64,000 bases of DNA, taken from Rubellimicrobium roseum. GTDB taxonomy: Bacteria > Pseudomonadota > Alphaproteobacteria > Rhodobacterales > Rhodobacteraceae. The stretch is taken from positions 62,001-126,000 of the forward strand of contig NZ_VDFV01000005.1 in the NCBI RefSeq assembly GCF_006152145.1, given 5' to 3'. A program made the position numbers and the translations under genes. Below are positions 6,851 to 15,830 of this stretch, piece by piece. Each line of letters opens with the position of its first letter. Position 1 is the first letter of the stretch. The notes under the pieces are model-generated. The model saw only the letters and a list, made by a program, of their open reading frames with translations, searched no databases and was not told the origin of the DNA.

Positions 6851-8843
6851 GCAGCGCCTCGACCCCCGGCATCCGGCCCCGGAACCGGGTGTAGAGCGCA
6901 TCCGCCTCCTCCGACCCGCCCGCCGACAGGATGTTACGCTCCAGGCTCGCGGCCAGCTCCGCGTCGAAGGGATCGCCCTTCTCGACGAAGGCCGCGAAGG
7001 CGTCGGCGTCCATGACCTCGGACCACATGTAGCTGTAGTAGCCCGCCGAGTAGCCGTCGCCCGAGAAGACATGGGCGAAGTGCGGCGTCGCATGCCGCAT
7101 CCGGATCGCGCGCGGCATGCCGAGGGATTCCAGCACCTCGGCCTGCCGCTGCATCGGGTCGGCGGGCGCGGGCCCGTCGTGGAAGGCCATGTCCACCAGC
7201 GCGCTCGCCACGTATTCCACGGTCTGGAACCCCATGTCGTACGTGGCCGCCGCAAGCAGGCGCTCGCGCAGGTCGCGCGGCATCGGCTCGCCCGTCTCCG
7301 CATGCGTCGCGAAGTCCTCAAGGACTTCCGGGACCTCGAGCCAATGCTCGTAGAGCTGCGAGGGCAGCTCCACGAAGTCGCGCGCCACGCGAGTGCCCGA
7401 GATCGACTCGAAGGTCACGTCCGACAGCATCTGGTGCAGCGCGTGCCCGAACTCGTGGAACAGCGTCCGCGCGTCGTCCCAGGACAGCAGGCTCGGCCCC
7501 GCCTCGCTCTTGGCGAAGTTGCAGACGTTGGTCACGATCGGTCGCACCTCGCCGTCCAGCCGGCTCTGCGACCGCATCGCCCCGCACCAGGCGCCCGAGC
7601 GTTTGCCGTCCCGCGCGAAGAAGTCGCCCACGAAGGTCGCCATGTGCCGCCCGTCGCGCGTGACCTCCCAGACCCGCACGTCCGGGTGGTAGCGCGGGGC
7701 GTCCTCGATCTCGCGGAACTCCAGCCGGAACAGGCGGGAGGCCACGGCGAAGCTCGCCTCGATCATCCGGTCGAGCTGGAAGAAGGGCTTCAGCGCCGCC
7801 TCGTCGAGGTCGTGCTCGGCCGCGCGCCGCTTCTCGCTGTAGTAGCGCCAGTCCCAGGGCTCCAGCGGCCCCGGATGCCCGTCCGCGCGCAGCATCCCTT
7901 CCAGCACGGCGGCGTCCCGCTCCGCCGCCGCCCGCGCGGGCGTCCAGACCTGCATCAGCAGGTCCTTCACTCGGGCGGGCTCGCGCGCCATCTCGGTCTC
8001 CAGCTTCCAGTCCGCGAAGCTGCCAAAGCCCAGGAGCCGCGCCCGCTCCTCGCGCAAAGCCAGCATCTCGGCCGCGATGGCGCGGTTGTCGGTAGCCCCG
8101 CCATTCGCGCCCCGCGCCACCCAGGCCTCGTAGGCCTTCCGCCGCAGGTCCCGGCGGGGCGAGAACTGGAGAAAGGGCACGATCAGGCTGCGCGACAGCG
8201 TCACCACCGGCCCGCCCTGCCCCTTGGACTCGCCCGCCGCGCGGGCCGCCTGAAGCACGAAGTCCGGCAGCCCCTCGGCGTCGGCCTCGGACAGGGGCAT
8301 GAACCACTCCCGCTCGTCCGCGAGAACGTTCTGGGTGAACTGGGTGCCCAGCACCGCGAGCCGGGCCTTCACGTCCTTCATCCGCTGGACCGCCTCCCCC
8401 TCCAGCCGCGCCCCGCTGCGGACGAAGCCGCGATGGGTGAGATAGAGGACGCGCATCTCCTCGCGGGACAGCCCGAGCGAGTCGCGCCGCTCCCACAGGT
8501 CGTCGATCCGCGCGAAGAGCGCCGTATTCGCCGTGATCTCGGACGAGTAGGCCGAGAGCTTGGGTGCGAAGTCCCGCTCCAACGCCTGCCGGGCGTCGTT
8601 GCTGGCCGCCCCCGCGACCGCGTGGAAGGCGCCGAGCACCCGGCCCAGCCGCTCGTCGGCCCGTTCCAGCGCGGCGATGGTGTTGGCGAAGGTCGGCGCC
8701 TCCGGGTCCCCGGCGATGGCCGCGATGCCCGCGCGGGCTTCCTCCAGCGCGACGTCGACGGCGGGGCCCCAGTCCTCGTCGCGGATCGCGTCAAAGGGCG
8801 GCAGGCCGAAGGGCGTGGTCCAGTCGGACAGAAGGGCGTTCAT
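6822..8843 (-). CDS. M3 family oligopeptidase (oligopeptidase A / dipeptidyl carboxypeptidase type)
   Basis: A 673-residue cytoplasmic zinc metallopeptidase, close to the usual 680 residues for PrlC/Dcp enzymes. The zinc motif HEFGH lies in TLFHEFGHALHQML around residue 463, with the downstream zinc-binding Glu expected about 25 residues later (SGTRVARDFVELPSQLYEHW). The N-terminal helical domain starts PFGLPPFDAIRDEDWGPAVD. It would degrade short peptides, including cleaved signal peptides. It is monocistronic and overlaps only the tail of the stop-less ORF on the other strand. OpdA versus Dcp specificity cannot be separated by eye, so no symbol is given. Confidence 0.93.
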   Translation of the reverse strand: MNALLSDWTTPFGLPPFDAIRDEDWGPAVDVALEEARAGIAAIAGDPEAPTFANTIAALERADERLGRVLGAFHAVAGAASNDARQALERDFAPKLSAYSSEITANTALFARIDDLWERRDSLGLSREEMRVLYLTHRGFVRSGARLEGEAVQRMKDVKARLAVLGTQFTQNVLADEREWFMPLSEADAEGLPDFVLQAARAAGESKGQGGPVVTLSRSLIVPFLQFSPRRDLRRKAYEAWVARGANGGATDNRAIAAEMLALREERARLLGFGSFADWKLETEMAREPARVKDLLMQVWTPARAAAERDAAVLEGMLRADGHPGPLEPWDWRYYSEKRRAAEHDLDEAALKPFFQLDRMIEASFAVASRLFRLEFREIEDAPRYHPDVRVWEVTRDGRHMATFVGDFFARDGKRSGAWCGAMRSQSRLDGEVRPIVTNVCNFAKSEAGPSLLSWDDARTLFHEFGHALHQMLSDVTFESISGTRVARDFVELPSQLYEHWLEVPEVLEDFATHAETGEPMPRDLRERLLAAATYDMGFQTVEYVASALVDMAFHDGPAPADPMQRQAEVLESLGMPRAIRMRHATPHFAHVFSGDGYSAGYYSYMWSEVMDADAFAAFVEKGDPFDAELAASLERNILSAGGSEEADALYTRFRGRMPGVEALLKGRGLVAA

Positions 8844-8900
8844 GGCGATGCTCCGCAGGTGTCCCGCCCAAGCTATGCACCCGTCGCGATGGACGCCACC

Positions 8901-9689
8901 CTACCCCCGCGCCCGCAATCGCACCTCCAGCCGCCGCAGCAGCAACGACAGCCCGATGGTCATCGTCAGGTAGATGAGCGCCACGACGTTGTAGGTCTCG
9001 AAGTAGCGGAAGTTTCCCGCCGCCGTGACCTTGCCCAGTTGCGTGACATCCGTGACGCCGAGAACGGAGACGAGCGAGGAGTCCTTGACCATCGCCACGA
9101 AGTCGTTGCCCAGCGCCGGGAAGATGGTGCGGAAGGCCTGCGGGAAGACGATCAGCCGGAATCGGTGCCAGCGCCCGAGCCCCAGCGAGGCCGCCGCCTC
9201 CACCTGGCCCCGGTCCACCGACAGGAGCCCCGCCCGGAAGATCTCCGCGAGGAAGGCCGAATAGGCCAGCGTCAGCGCGATCACCGCCCGCCACAGGAGC
9301 GAGAAGTCCCGCGGCCGCACCGGGTCGAGTCCCAGGAGCCCCCGCACGAAGTTCCAGACGTCCACGAGCGCCGGGGCCAGCACGAAGGCCACGTAGAGCA
9401 GGAGCACGATGATCGGCACGCCCCGCATCACCTCGACGTAGAGGCGCGCGACCTGCCGCAGGACCAGGCTCCGCGACAGCCCCATGAGCGCGAGCCCCAG
9501 GCCGATCAGGCAGGCTGCGACATAGGCGGTCACGGCGACCATGACCGTGACCCAGATCCCCTGCGCGAGCTTCTCCAGCACGCCGCTGTAGACCTCGGAG
9601 GAGAGCACTTCCCAGAACATCCAAAGGCCCGTCGCCAGGACGACGACGAGCCACCAGGGAAAGTCCTTCTCGGGCGAAGGGGGCGTCAA
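8901..9689 (-). CDS. amino-acid ABC transporter permease (HisM/GlnP family)
   Basis: A 262-residue inner-membrane protein. After a short cytoplasmic N-terminus there are about five to six hydrophobic segments. The family EAA loop is present as EAAASLGLGRWHRFRLIVFP followed by QAFRTIFPALGN. The GIWVTVMVAVTAYVAACLIG segment matches the N-terminal region of polar amino-acid permeases. It follows the binding-protein gene by 9 bases, so the two form one operon. No ATP-binding subunit is encoded next to them; the transporter must use an ATPase encoded elsewhere. The substrate is probably a polar amino acid, by family. Confidence 0.9.
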   Translation of the reverse strand: MTPPSPEKDFPWWLVVVLATGLWMFWEVLSSEVYSGVLEKLAQGIWVTVMVAVTAYVAACLIGLGLALMGLSRSLVLRQVARLYVEVMRGVPIIVLLLYVAFVLAPALVDVWNFVRGLLGLDPVRPRDFSLLWRAVIALTLAYSAFLAEIFRAGLLSVDRGQVEAAASLGLGRWHRFRLIVFPQAFRTIFPALGNDFVAMVKDSSLVSVLGVTDVTQLGKVTAAGNFRYFETYNVVALIYLTMTIGLSLLLRRLEVRLRARG

Positions 9690-9698
9690 CGCGGGGGC

Positions 9699-10484
9699 TT
9701 ACTGCCCCATGGCGTAGTCGACGAACCACTTCTGGTTCAGCGCGTCGAGCGTGCCGTCCGCGCGCATCGCTTCGATGGCGGCATTGATGGGCTCCACGAG
9801 ATCGGAACCCTTCGGGAAGATGAAGCCGAAGTCCTCGGTCCCCATGGGCTCGCCAATGATCTTGAGGCCGCCGTCCGAGGCCGCGACATAGCCGTTGGCG
9901 CCCGTGGAGTCGGACAGGACCATGTCCACGTCGCCCGTCCGCAGCGCCTCGAGCCCCGCGCCGAAGGTCTCGAACTTGATGATGCGCTCATTGGCCTCGT
10001 TCCCGTCCAGCACCTCGTAGACGGTGACGTAGAAGGGCGTGGTGCCGGGCTGGGCCGCCGCCAGAAGCTCGGGATCGGCGGCGAAGGAGGCAGCGTCGGT
10101 GAAGCGCTCCTCGTCGCCGCGCACCAGCATGACCATCTGGCTGGTCATGTAGGGCGCGGAGAAGTCCACGACCTCCTTGCGGTCGTCGCGGATGGTGATC
10201 CCGGTCATGCCGATGTCGTACTGCCCTTCGGAGACAGCAGGGATCATGGCGTCCCACGAGATGTTCTCGTAGACCACCGTGGCGTTCAGCCGCTCGGCGA
10301 TCTCGGCCATGGCATCGTACTCCCACCCGACCGCATCGCCTTCGGCGTCGATGAACTGGAGCGGCGGATAAGCGTTCTCGGTGACGACGGTGATCTCGCG
10401 CCCGCCCAGGTCGGGGAGGTCCTGCGCGAAAGCCGGAGCCGCCGCGAGAGCGAGCGCGGCAAGGGCGAGGTGGCGGACGGTCAT
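9699..10484 (-). CDS. amino-acid ABC transporter substrate-binding protein
   Basis: A 261-residue periplasmic binding protein of family 3. The signal peptide is [20 protein letters not shown] (1-20). The mature sequence has the hallmark openings [17 protein letters not shown] and [10 protein letters not shown], then [19 protein letters not shown], which supplies the conserved Arg/Asp contacts to the amino-acid alpha groups. It delivers ligand to the permease encoded 9 bases downstream. Specificity (Gln, Arg, cyst(e)ine or similar) cannot be assigned. Confidence 0.92.
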   Translation of the reverse strand: MTVRHLALAALALAAAPAFAQDLPDLGGREITVVTENAYPPLQFIDAEGDAVGWEYDAMAEIAERLNATVVYENISWDAMIPAVSEGQYDIGMTGITIRDDRKEVVDFSAPYMTSQMVMLVRGDEERFTDAASFAADPELLAAAQPGTTPFYVTVYEVLDGNEANERIIKFETFGAGLEALRTGDVDMVLSDSTGANGYVAASDGGLKIIGEPMGTEDFGFIFPKGSDLVEPINAAIEAMRADGTLDALNQKWFVDYAMGQ

Positions 10485-10556
10485 GGGGCGGCTCCCTGTG
10501 CGGTGCGTTCCGCCGGAGATTGGCCCCGCGGCCCCGTCATTGCAAGGCGGGCCGGC

Positions 10557-10826
10557 TCAGCCGCCGGCGCTGCGCCGCAGGCCCTGGACGAAGCGCCGGG
10601 CGACCTCGCGCACGGCCTCGTCGTCCTTGGTGTCGTCGTCGGCGTGGTCGCCCAGATGCTCGATGCTGCCCTCAAGGTGCTCGAAAAGCCCGGGGAACTG
10701 CTTCTCGACGTAGATCAGCGTCCAGAACAGCATGTGCTCGGTCGCCAGCTCGCGGTGGCGGGCCTCGGCGCCGGACGCCATGAGCGAGGCGCCGAGCGAG
10801 GAACGGGTGTCGGGTGCTTGTGCCAT
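10557..10826 (-). CDS. small conserved hypothetical protein (89 aa)
   Basis: An 89-residue, mainly helical, acidic protein with no signal peptide or membrane helix (ELATEHMLFWTLIYVEKQFP, then DDDTKDDEAVREVARRFVQG). It looks like a genuine small gene by codon use and stands alone between the binding-protein gene and the ThiF-like gene, 42 bases from the latter. No family is recognised. Confidence 0.6.
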   Translation of the reverse strand: MAQAPDTRSSLGASLMASGAEARHRELATEHMLFWTLIYVEKQFPGLFEHLEGSIEHLGDHADDDTKDDEAVREVARRFVQGLRRSAGG

Positions 10827-10868
10827 GGCGGGGGAGCTAGAGGCCGCCCCCGCCCCTTCAAGGGGGCA

Positions 10869-11933
10869 TCAGCCCCGTCCGGCGCCCTTGCCGCCGCAGA
10901 CCGGGCAATCGGCCCGCGCCTCCAGCGTCACGACCCGCGCCTCGGCGTGCAGCCCGTCGAAAAGGAGCATTCGCCCCCGCAGCGTCTCACCCGCGCGCGC
11001 GAGGTGCTTGACCGCCTCCAGCGCCATGAGGCTCCCCATTACGCCCGGCAGCGGCCCCGCCACGCCCGCCTCGGCGCAAGAGGGCGAGAGGCCGGGCGCG
11101 GGCGCCTCGGGGAACAGGCAGGCGTAGCAGGGTCCGCCCAGCTCGGGGTCGTAGAGGCTGATCTGCCCCTCCCACTGGGTCAGCGCGGCGGCGATCAGCG
11201 GCTTGCCGGCCCGCACCGTCGCCCGGTTCAAGAGGTCGCGCGTCGGCCAGTTGTCAGAGCCGTCGAGGATAAGGTCGTAGCCCGTCAGCAGTTCGTCGAT
11301 GATGTCGGGGGTGAGGCGGCGCGAATAGGTCCGCACGGAGATATGCGGATTGAGCGAGGCCACCGCGTCGCCGGCCGACTGCGCCTTGGGACGGCCGAGG
11401 TCGGCCTCGCCGTGGATCACCTGCCGCTGGAGATTGGAGGCCTCCACGTCGTCGCCGTCGATGACGCCCAGATGCCCAATCCCGGCCGCGCCTAGATAGA
11501 GGAGCGCCGGGCTCCCCAAGCCCCCGGCGCCCACGACCAGAACGCGCGCGTCCCGCAGCGCCCGCTGCCCCGGCCCGCCGATCTCGCGCAGGGTGATGTG
11601 CCGGGCGTAGCGGCCGAGTTCCGCCTCGGAGAAGGTGCCGGGCGGGGCGGGCGGCGGCGCGGCGGGGGTCTGGCGGCGCGTCGCCTCGGCCCGGACCCGG
11701 CCGAGAAGTTGCGTATAGCCCCAGGCCAGCGCCACCAGCACGACGAGCAGCACCCAGAAGGCAGGCTCTCGCCCCGTAGCCTCGCGCAGCGGATGTCCGT
11801 CGGGCAGGACCACGTGCAGGGCCACGACGGCCGTGAGGAGGAGGCCGAGCATCAGGAGCCGCGCCTGCCGAGGCGCGCCCATAGCCCAACCCATCCCCCA
11901 GATGGCCGCCATCATGGCTCCGACAACGATCAC
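10869..11933 (-). CDS. membrane-anchored ThiF/MoeB/HesA-family E1-like adenylyltransferase
   Basis: About 354 residues. The N-terminal ~90 residues carry two hydrophobic segments ([19 protein letters not shown] and [19 protein letters not shown]) that would anchor the enzyme in the membrane. The rest is a full E1-like domain: [18 protein letters not shown], nucleotide loop [46 protein letters not shown], the CYAC and CPVC zinc cysteine pairs, and the [18 protein letters not shown] segment. It would adenylate the C-terminal glycine of a sulfur-carrier protein (molybdopterin or thiamine type). The chosen GTG at 11933 overlaps the dut stop (GTGA); ATG codons at 11915 and 11912 are alternatives. 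It is the last gene of the coaBC-dut operon. Confidence 0.85.
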   Translation of the reverse strand: MIVVGAMMAAIWGMGWAMGAPRQARLLMLGLLLTAVVALHVVLPDGHPLREATGREPAFWVLLVVLVALAWGYTQLLGRVRAEATRRQTPAAPPPAPPGTFSEAELGRYARHITLREIGGPGQRALRDARVLVVGAGGLGSPALLYLGAAGIGHLGVIDGDDVEASNLQRQVIHGEADLGRPKAQSAGDAVASLNPHISVRTYSRRLTPDIIDELLTGYDLILDGSDNWPTRDLLNRATVRAGKPLIAAALTQWEGQISLYDPELGGPCYACLFPEAPAPGLSPSCAEAGVAGPLPGVMGSLMALEAVKHLARAGETLRGRMLLFDGLHAEARVVTLEARADCPVCGGKGAGRG

Positions 11934-12397
11934 GGACCGCGCCCCGTCGAGCCGAAGCCGCCAGCCCCGCGCGCCGTGTCGTCCAGCGCATCGGCCAGCA
12001 TGAACTTTGCCTGTGCGACCGGCGCCACCACCAATTGCGCGATCCGTTCGCCGTGACCGATCGTCACCGGCCCGGACCCGGCGTTGAGCAGCAGCACCAT
12101 CACCTCGCCCCGGTAGTCGGCGTCGATGGTGCCGGGTGCATTGGGCAGCAGGACTCCGCGCCGCCCGAGGCTCGACCGGGCGCGCACCTGCCCCTCGAAC
12201 CCTTCGGGGATGGCGATCCGAAGACCGGTGGACACCGCGACCACCACCCCGGGCGCAAGGCCGAGCCCGCCGTCGCGCGTCTCGACCGGCAGATGAGCGC
12301 AGAGATCGGCCCCGGCCGCGCCGTCCGTCTTGTAGGCGGGCAACGGCAAGTTCCGGTCCGCGCACTCGGCCCAGGCCACCTGCACCACGGGCGTCAT
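11930..12397 (-). CDS. dut: deoxyuridine 5'-triphosphate nucleotidohydrolase (dUTPase)
   Basis: A 155-residue trimeric-type dUTPase that hydrolyses dUTP to dUMP and PPi, keeping uracil out of DNA. All family motifs are visible: AGADLCAH (I), [11 protein letters not shown] (II), [17 protein letters not shown] (III, with the catalytic Asp), [10 protein letters not shown] (IV) and the Gly-rich [11 protein letters not shown] tail (V). Its ATG overlaps the coaBC stop (ATGA), indicating translational coupling. The coaBC-dut arrangement is common in proteobacteria. Confidence 0.96.
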   Translation of the reverse strand: MTPVVQVAWAECADRNLPLPAYKTDGAAGADLCAHLPVETRDGGLGLAPGVVVAVSTGLRIAIPEGFEGQVRARSSLGRRGVLLPNAPGTIDADYRGEVMVLLLNAGSGPVTIGHGERIAQLVVAPVAQAKFMLADALDDTARGAGGFGSTGRGP

Positions 12398-13593
12398 GCC
12401 AGCGCCCGCGCGATGCGATCGGCGAGCCTCGCCGCCACCGCGTCCTTGCCCATCCGCTCCCAGCTCTCCTCGCCGTCCGCGGTGATGAGCGTCACGGCGT
12501 TCTCGGCGCCTCCCATGATCCCGGTCGCCGGCGATACATCATTGGCCAAGATCCAGTCGCAGCCCTTGCGCCGCCGCTTGGCCCGCGCGTGCTCCAGGAC
12601 GTTCTCCGTCTCGGCCGCGAAGCCTATCACCAGGCGCGGACGCCCCAGGCTCAGTCCCGCGACGGCGGCCAGGATGTCCGGGTTCTGCACGAAGGTCAGG
12701 GTCGGCGGACCGTCCTCTCCCTTCTTGAGCTTCTGGTCCGAAGCCGCAGCCACCCGCCAGTCGGCGACGGCGGCAGCCATGATGGCGGCATCGGCCGGCA
12801 GCGCGGCCCGCACGGCGTCCAGCATCTCGGCGGCGGTCTCCACGCGGATCACCTCGACGCCGGCCGGGGGCGGGACGCTTGCCGGCCCGGTCACGAACGT
12901 CACGCGGGCGCCCTGCGCCGCCAACGCCGCGCCGATGGCCGTGCCCTGCGCCCCCGACGAGCGGTTGGCGATGTAGCGCACCGGGTCGATGGGCTCCTGC
13001 GTGGGGCCCGACGTCACCAGTATGTGCCGCCCCGCCAAGGCCCGCGACGCGGGCGCGAGTGCGGCTTCGATCGCCGCGACGATCTCCAGCGGCTCGGCCA
13101 TGCGGCCGTAGCCGAACTCGCCGCAGGCCATCGGCCCTTCGTTCGGCCCGACGAACAGGACGCCGTCGCGCCGCAGCATCTCGACGTTGCGCCTCACCGC
13201 AGGATGTTCCCACATGCGGACGTTCATCGCCGGAGCCAGCAGGACCCGCTTGTCGGTGGCCAGGAGCAGCGTCGCGGCAAGGTCGGGTGCGAAGCCGTTC
13301 GCCGCTCGGGCGATCAGGTCGGCCGTGGCCGGTGCCACCACGACCAGATCCGCCGCCCGACTCAGCTCGATGTGACCCATCTTCGCCTCGGCCGTGAGGT
13401 CGAAAAGCGTCCGATGGACCTCTTCCCCCGCCAGCGCGGAGACGGAAAGAGGCGTCACGAACTCCGCTCCCGAGCCGGTCAGCACCGGCGTCACCTGGAC
13501 GCCGCGCTCCTTGAGCCGCCGGATGAGGTCCAGCGCCTTGTAGGCGGCGATGCCGCCGCCGATGACGAGAAGGATATGGCGTCCCGCGAGCAT
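12394..13593 (-). CDS. coaBC: bifunctional phosphopantothenoylcysteine decarboxylase/phosphopantothenate-cysteine ligase
   Basis: A 399-residue bifunctional enzyme of coenzyme A synthesis. The N-terminal CoaC flavodoxin-like domain (about 1-180) shows [35 protein letters not shown] and [13 protein letters not shown]. The C-terminal CoaB domain shows [20 protein letters not shown], the Lys-containing [10 protein letters not shown] and [10 protein letters not shown]. CoaB makes phosphopantothenoylcysteine from phosphopantothenate, cysteine and CTP; CoaC decarboxylates it with FMN. The start is the ATG at 13593 just before the conserved [17 protein letters not shown]; the open frame extends further upstream but would overlap rpoH's region without conservation. 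Confidence 0.96.
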   Translation of the reverse strand: MLAGRHILLVIGGGIAAYKALDLIRRLKERGVQVTPVLTGSGAEFVTPLSVSALAGEEVHRTLFDLTAEAKMGHIELSRAADLVVVAPATADLIARAANGFAPDLAATLLLATDKRVLLAPAMNVRMWEHPAVRRNVEMLRRDGVLFVGPNEGPMACGEFGYGRMAEPLEIVAAIEAALAPASRALAGRHILVTSGPTQEPIDPVRYIANRSSGAQGTAIGAALAAQGARVTFVTGPASVPPPAGVEVIRVETAAEMLDAVRAALPADAAIMAAAVADWRVAAASDQKLKKGEDGPPTLTFVQNPDILAAVAGLSLGRPRLVIGFAAETENVLEHARAKRRRKGCDWILANDVSPATGIMGGAENAVTLITADGEESWERMGKDAVAARLADRIARALA

Positions 13594-13681
13594 GGGCGGA
13601 CATTTGGCGGGACGGCAGGCAGAGTCAACGGAGGGGCCGAGGCCCGAAGGCCCGGCCCCTGCCCGTGAATCCCCAAGACCG

Positions 13682-14560
13682 TCAGTTGAAGAAGTGCAGC
13701 ACCTCGCGCGACTGGGTCTCCAGGCATCGGCGCATCTTGCCGAAGGCCGCGGCCTCGAGCTGGCGCACCCTTTCCTTGGACAGGCCCAATTCATCGCCGA
13801 GCGATTCGAGCGTCCGTGGCTCGTCGCGCAGCTTGCGCTCGCGAACGATGAAGCGCTCGCGGTCGTTGAGCGCCGACAGCGCGGTCAGGAGCCACTGGCG
13901 CAGCGTGTCGGTGTCGTGGTTCACCTCGACCCGCTCGGCAGCCTGCGGGCCGTCATCCTCCAGAGCCTCGATCCATTCGCGGCCTTCCTCCTCGGCCGAC
14001 TGCGTGGCGTTCAGCGAATAGTCCGAGCCCGAAAGCCGCCCTTCCATCATCTCCACGTCGGCGAGCGGCACGCCCACCTCCTTGGCGATCATGGCGCGCA
14101 CCTCGTGGGGGGCGAGGGTGAGGCCCTCGGCCTGGGCCTCGCGCTCGATGCGGGCCTGCACGCGGCGCATGTTGAAGAAGAGCGACTTCTGCGACGAGGT
14201 CGAGCCCGTCCGCACCATCGACCAATTGCGCATCACGTAATCCTGGATCGACGCCTTGATCCACCACACCGCATAGGTCGAGAAACGCACCCCCCGGTCG
14301 GGGTCGAACTTGTCCGCGGCCTTCATGAGGCCGAGGCTGGCCTCCTGAATGAGGTCGTTCATCGGCGCGCCGTAGCGGCGGAACTTGCCCGCCATCGAGA
14401 TCGCCAGCCGCATGTAGGCCGTGATGAGACGGTGCAGCGCCCTCTCGTCGCGGTGGTCGCGCCAGGCGTAGGCGAGCCGCAGCTCCGTGTCCGCGTCGAG
14501 GAGCTCCGCCTTCATCGCCGTGCGCGACAGGTGCTGGTCCGCGTAGCCGTCCAATGCCAT
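13682..14560 (-). CDS. rpoH2: RNA polymerase sigma-32 factor, RpoHII type
   Basis: A 292-residue group-3 sigma factor. Region 2 reads FRRYGAPMNDLIQEASLGLM, KFDPDRGVRFSTYAVWWIKA and YVMRNWSMVRTGSTSSQK; region 4.2 is LESLGDELGLSKERVRQLEA. The MALDGYADQHLSR start and the NATQSAEEEGREWIEALEDD segment match the RpoHII paralogue of Rhodobacterales rather than RpoHI, as remembered from Rhodobacter. There RpoHII works with RpoE in the singlet-oxygen and oxidative-stress response and drives, among others, the CcsR small RNAs. It is divergent from cobU (about 100 bp apart). The split into HI and HII is by recollection of the sequences, not alignment. Confidence 0.9.
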   Translation of the reverse strand: MALDGYADQHLSRTAMKAELLDADTELRLAYAWRDHRDERALHRLITAYMRLAISMAGKFRRYGAPMNDLIQEASLGLMKAADKFDPDRGVRFSTYAVWWIKASIQDYVMRNWSMVRTGSTSSQKSLFFNMRRVQARIEREAQAEGLTLAPHEVRAMIAKEVGVPLADVEMMEGRLSGSDYSLNATQSAEEEGREWIEALEDDGPQAAERVEVNHDTDTLRQWLLTALSALNDRERFIVRERKLRDEPRTLESLGDELGLSKERVRQLEAAAFGKMRRCLETQSREVLHFFN

Positions 14561-14659
14561 ATTGCCTCGGGTCCCTTATTCTTGGCCCTCGGGGCTGTTC
14601 CCCGTCGCCCATTGCCCATACGTGGCGAAAACGTGTCCAGACGGAGAGAAGTTCCCACC

Positions 14660-15184
14660 GTGAACTTGCCAAAGCTCACTTTGGTCCTAGGAGGCGCCGC
14701 CTCCGGAAAGTCATTCTGGGCCGAGCAACTGGTCGGCCGCGCCGGACGGCCCAAGGCCTACATCGCCACGGCCCAGGCCTGGGATGCTGAAATGCAAGCG
14801 AAAATCGCCCGACACCGCGAGATGCGCGGACCCCTCTGGCGAACGATAGAAGCGCCACGCGATGTGGCCAGCACACTCGGCGGAATCTTGCCGACAGAAA
14901 CAGCGCTTCTCGACTGCGCCACATTGTGGCTGACGAACACGATGCTGGCCGAGGCCGACCTGCCGACCGAGGAGGAGCGGCTGCTGGCGGCGTTGGGGGC
15001 TTGCCCGGCGCCCGTCGTCGTGGTCTCGAACGAGCTGGGCTTGGGCCTCGTGCCAGAGACGGCCTTGGGCCGGCGATTCCGCGATGCGCAGGGACGGCTC
15101 AACCAGCGGCTCGCGACACAGGCCGACCTTGTTGTCTTCGTGGCGGCCGGGCTGCCGCTGGTACTCAAGGGGGTGCTGCCGTGA
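14660..15184 (+). CDS. cobU: bifunctional adenosylcobinamide kinase/adenosylcobinamide-phosphate guanylyltransferase
   Basis: 174 residues, normal for CobU/CobP. The P-loop GGAASGKSFWAEQL lies at about residues 9-22. KAYIATAQAWDAEM, the guanylylation-site segment IARHREMRGPLWRTIEAP, DCATLWLTNTM and VVVSNELGLGLVPE follow in the normal order. It phosphorylates adenosylcobinamide and transfers GMP for the nucleotide-loop assembly of cobalamin. The start is a GTG at 14660 with GGAGA upstream. The stop overlaps the GTG start of the next gene. Only these two cobalamin genes are present, and no cobalamin riboswitch is seen upstream. Confidence 0.94.
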   Translation: MNLPKLTLVLGGAASGKSFWAEQLVGRAGRPKAYIATAQAWDAEMQAKIARHREMRGPLWRTIEAPRDVASTLGGILPTETALLDCATLWLTNTMLAEADLPTEEERLLAALGACPAPVVVVSNELGLGLVPETALGRRFRDAQGRLNQRLATQADLVVFVAAGLPLVLKGVLP

Positions 15185-15750
15185 GGCGGCTCTGGCTCGT
15201 GCGGCATGGCCCGACGGGAGCCAAGGGGATGTGCGGCTGGACCGACCTGCCGGCCGACCTGTCGGATGTGGCGCGGCTCAACCGGCTGTCGCTCGCCCTG
15301 CCCTGGGTCCCGGTCGTCTCCTCCGACCTGCGACGTGCGGTGACGACGGCCGATGCCTTGGCCGAGGACCGCCCGCGCCTGCCCCATGACCCCGCCCTGC
15401 GTGAGATGCATTTCGGCGCCTGGGAGATGCGGACCCACCTGGAGGTGGAGGCCGAGGCGCCGGTCTTGGCCCGCGCGCTCTGGGCCGAGCCTGGCGACCA
15501 CGCCCCGCCCGGCGGCGAGAGTTGGAACGCGCTGCGCCGGCGCATCGGGTCGGCGCTCGACCGGCTGCAGGCGGCGCATCCCGAGTTGATCGTGGTCTGT
15601 CATTTCGGCCCCATCCTGGCGACGCTCCAGCGCGCACGCGGGATCTCGGCCCTGGAGGTATTCGCCCAGCGGATCGAGCCCCTGTCTCTGACCGTCCTGA
15701 CTCGGGACGAGTCGGGCTGGCGCGTGGAGGCCGTCGATCACCGCCCGTGA
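15181..15750 (+). CDS. histidine phosphatase family protein, probable alpha-ribazole phosphatase
   Basis: 189 residues of the phosphoglycerate-mutase-like histidine phosphatase family. The catalytic RHG is at the N-terminus (LVRHGPTGAKG), the second arginine in SSDLRRAVTTADALA, the acid region in LREMHFGAWE, and the second histidine in IVVCHFGPILATL. The GTG start overlaps the cobU stop (GTGA). By coupling to cobU it is most likely CobC, which dephosphorylates alpha-ribazole 5'-phosphate (or the cobalamin phosphate). The specific substrate is inferred from context. Confidence 0.85.
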   Translation: MRRLWLVRHGPTGAKGMCGWTDLPADLSDVARLNRLSLALPWVPVVSSDLRRAVTTADALAEDRPRLPHDPALREMHFGAWEMRTHLEVEAEAPVLARALWAEPGDHAPPGGESWNALRRRIGSALDRLQAAHPELIVVCHFGPILATLQRARGISALEVFAQRIEPLSLTVLTRDESGWRVEAVDHRP

Positions 15751-15830
15751 TGGGCGACCCCGGCAAACGTCGCTTTTCCCTCGGCTTACGCTTCTCTAAC
15801 CTTGGCACGACCAAGAGAGGGGAGGCCGTC

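Noticed and set aside
5562-11495. A 1977-codon open frame on the plus strand
   Set aside because: It lies antisense to the VPLPA, peptidase, ABC transporter and ThiF-like genes. Its Arg/His/Pro-rich translation is typical of GC-rich antisense frames; only the stretch from 6567 to about 6820 has coding character.
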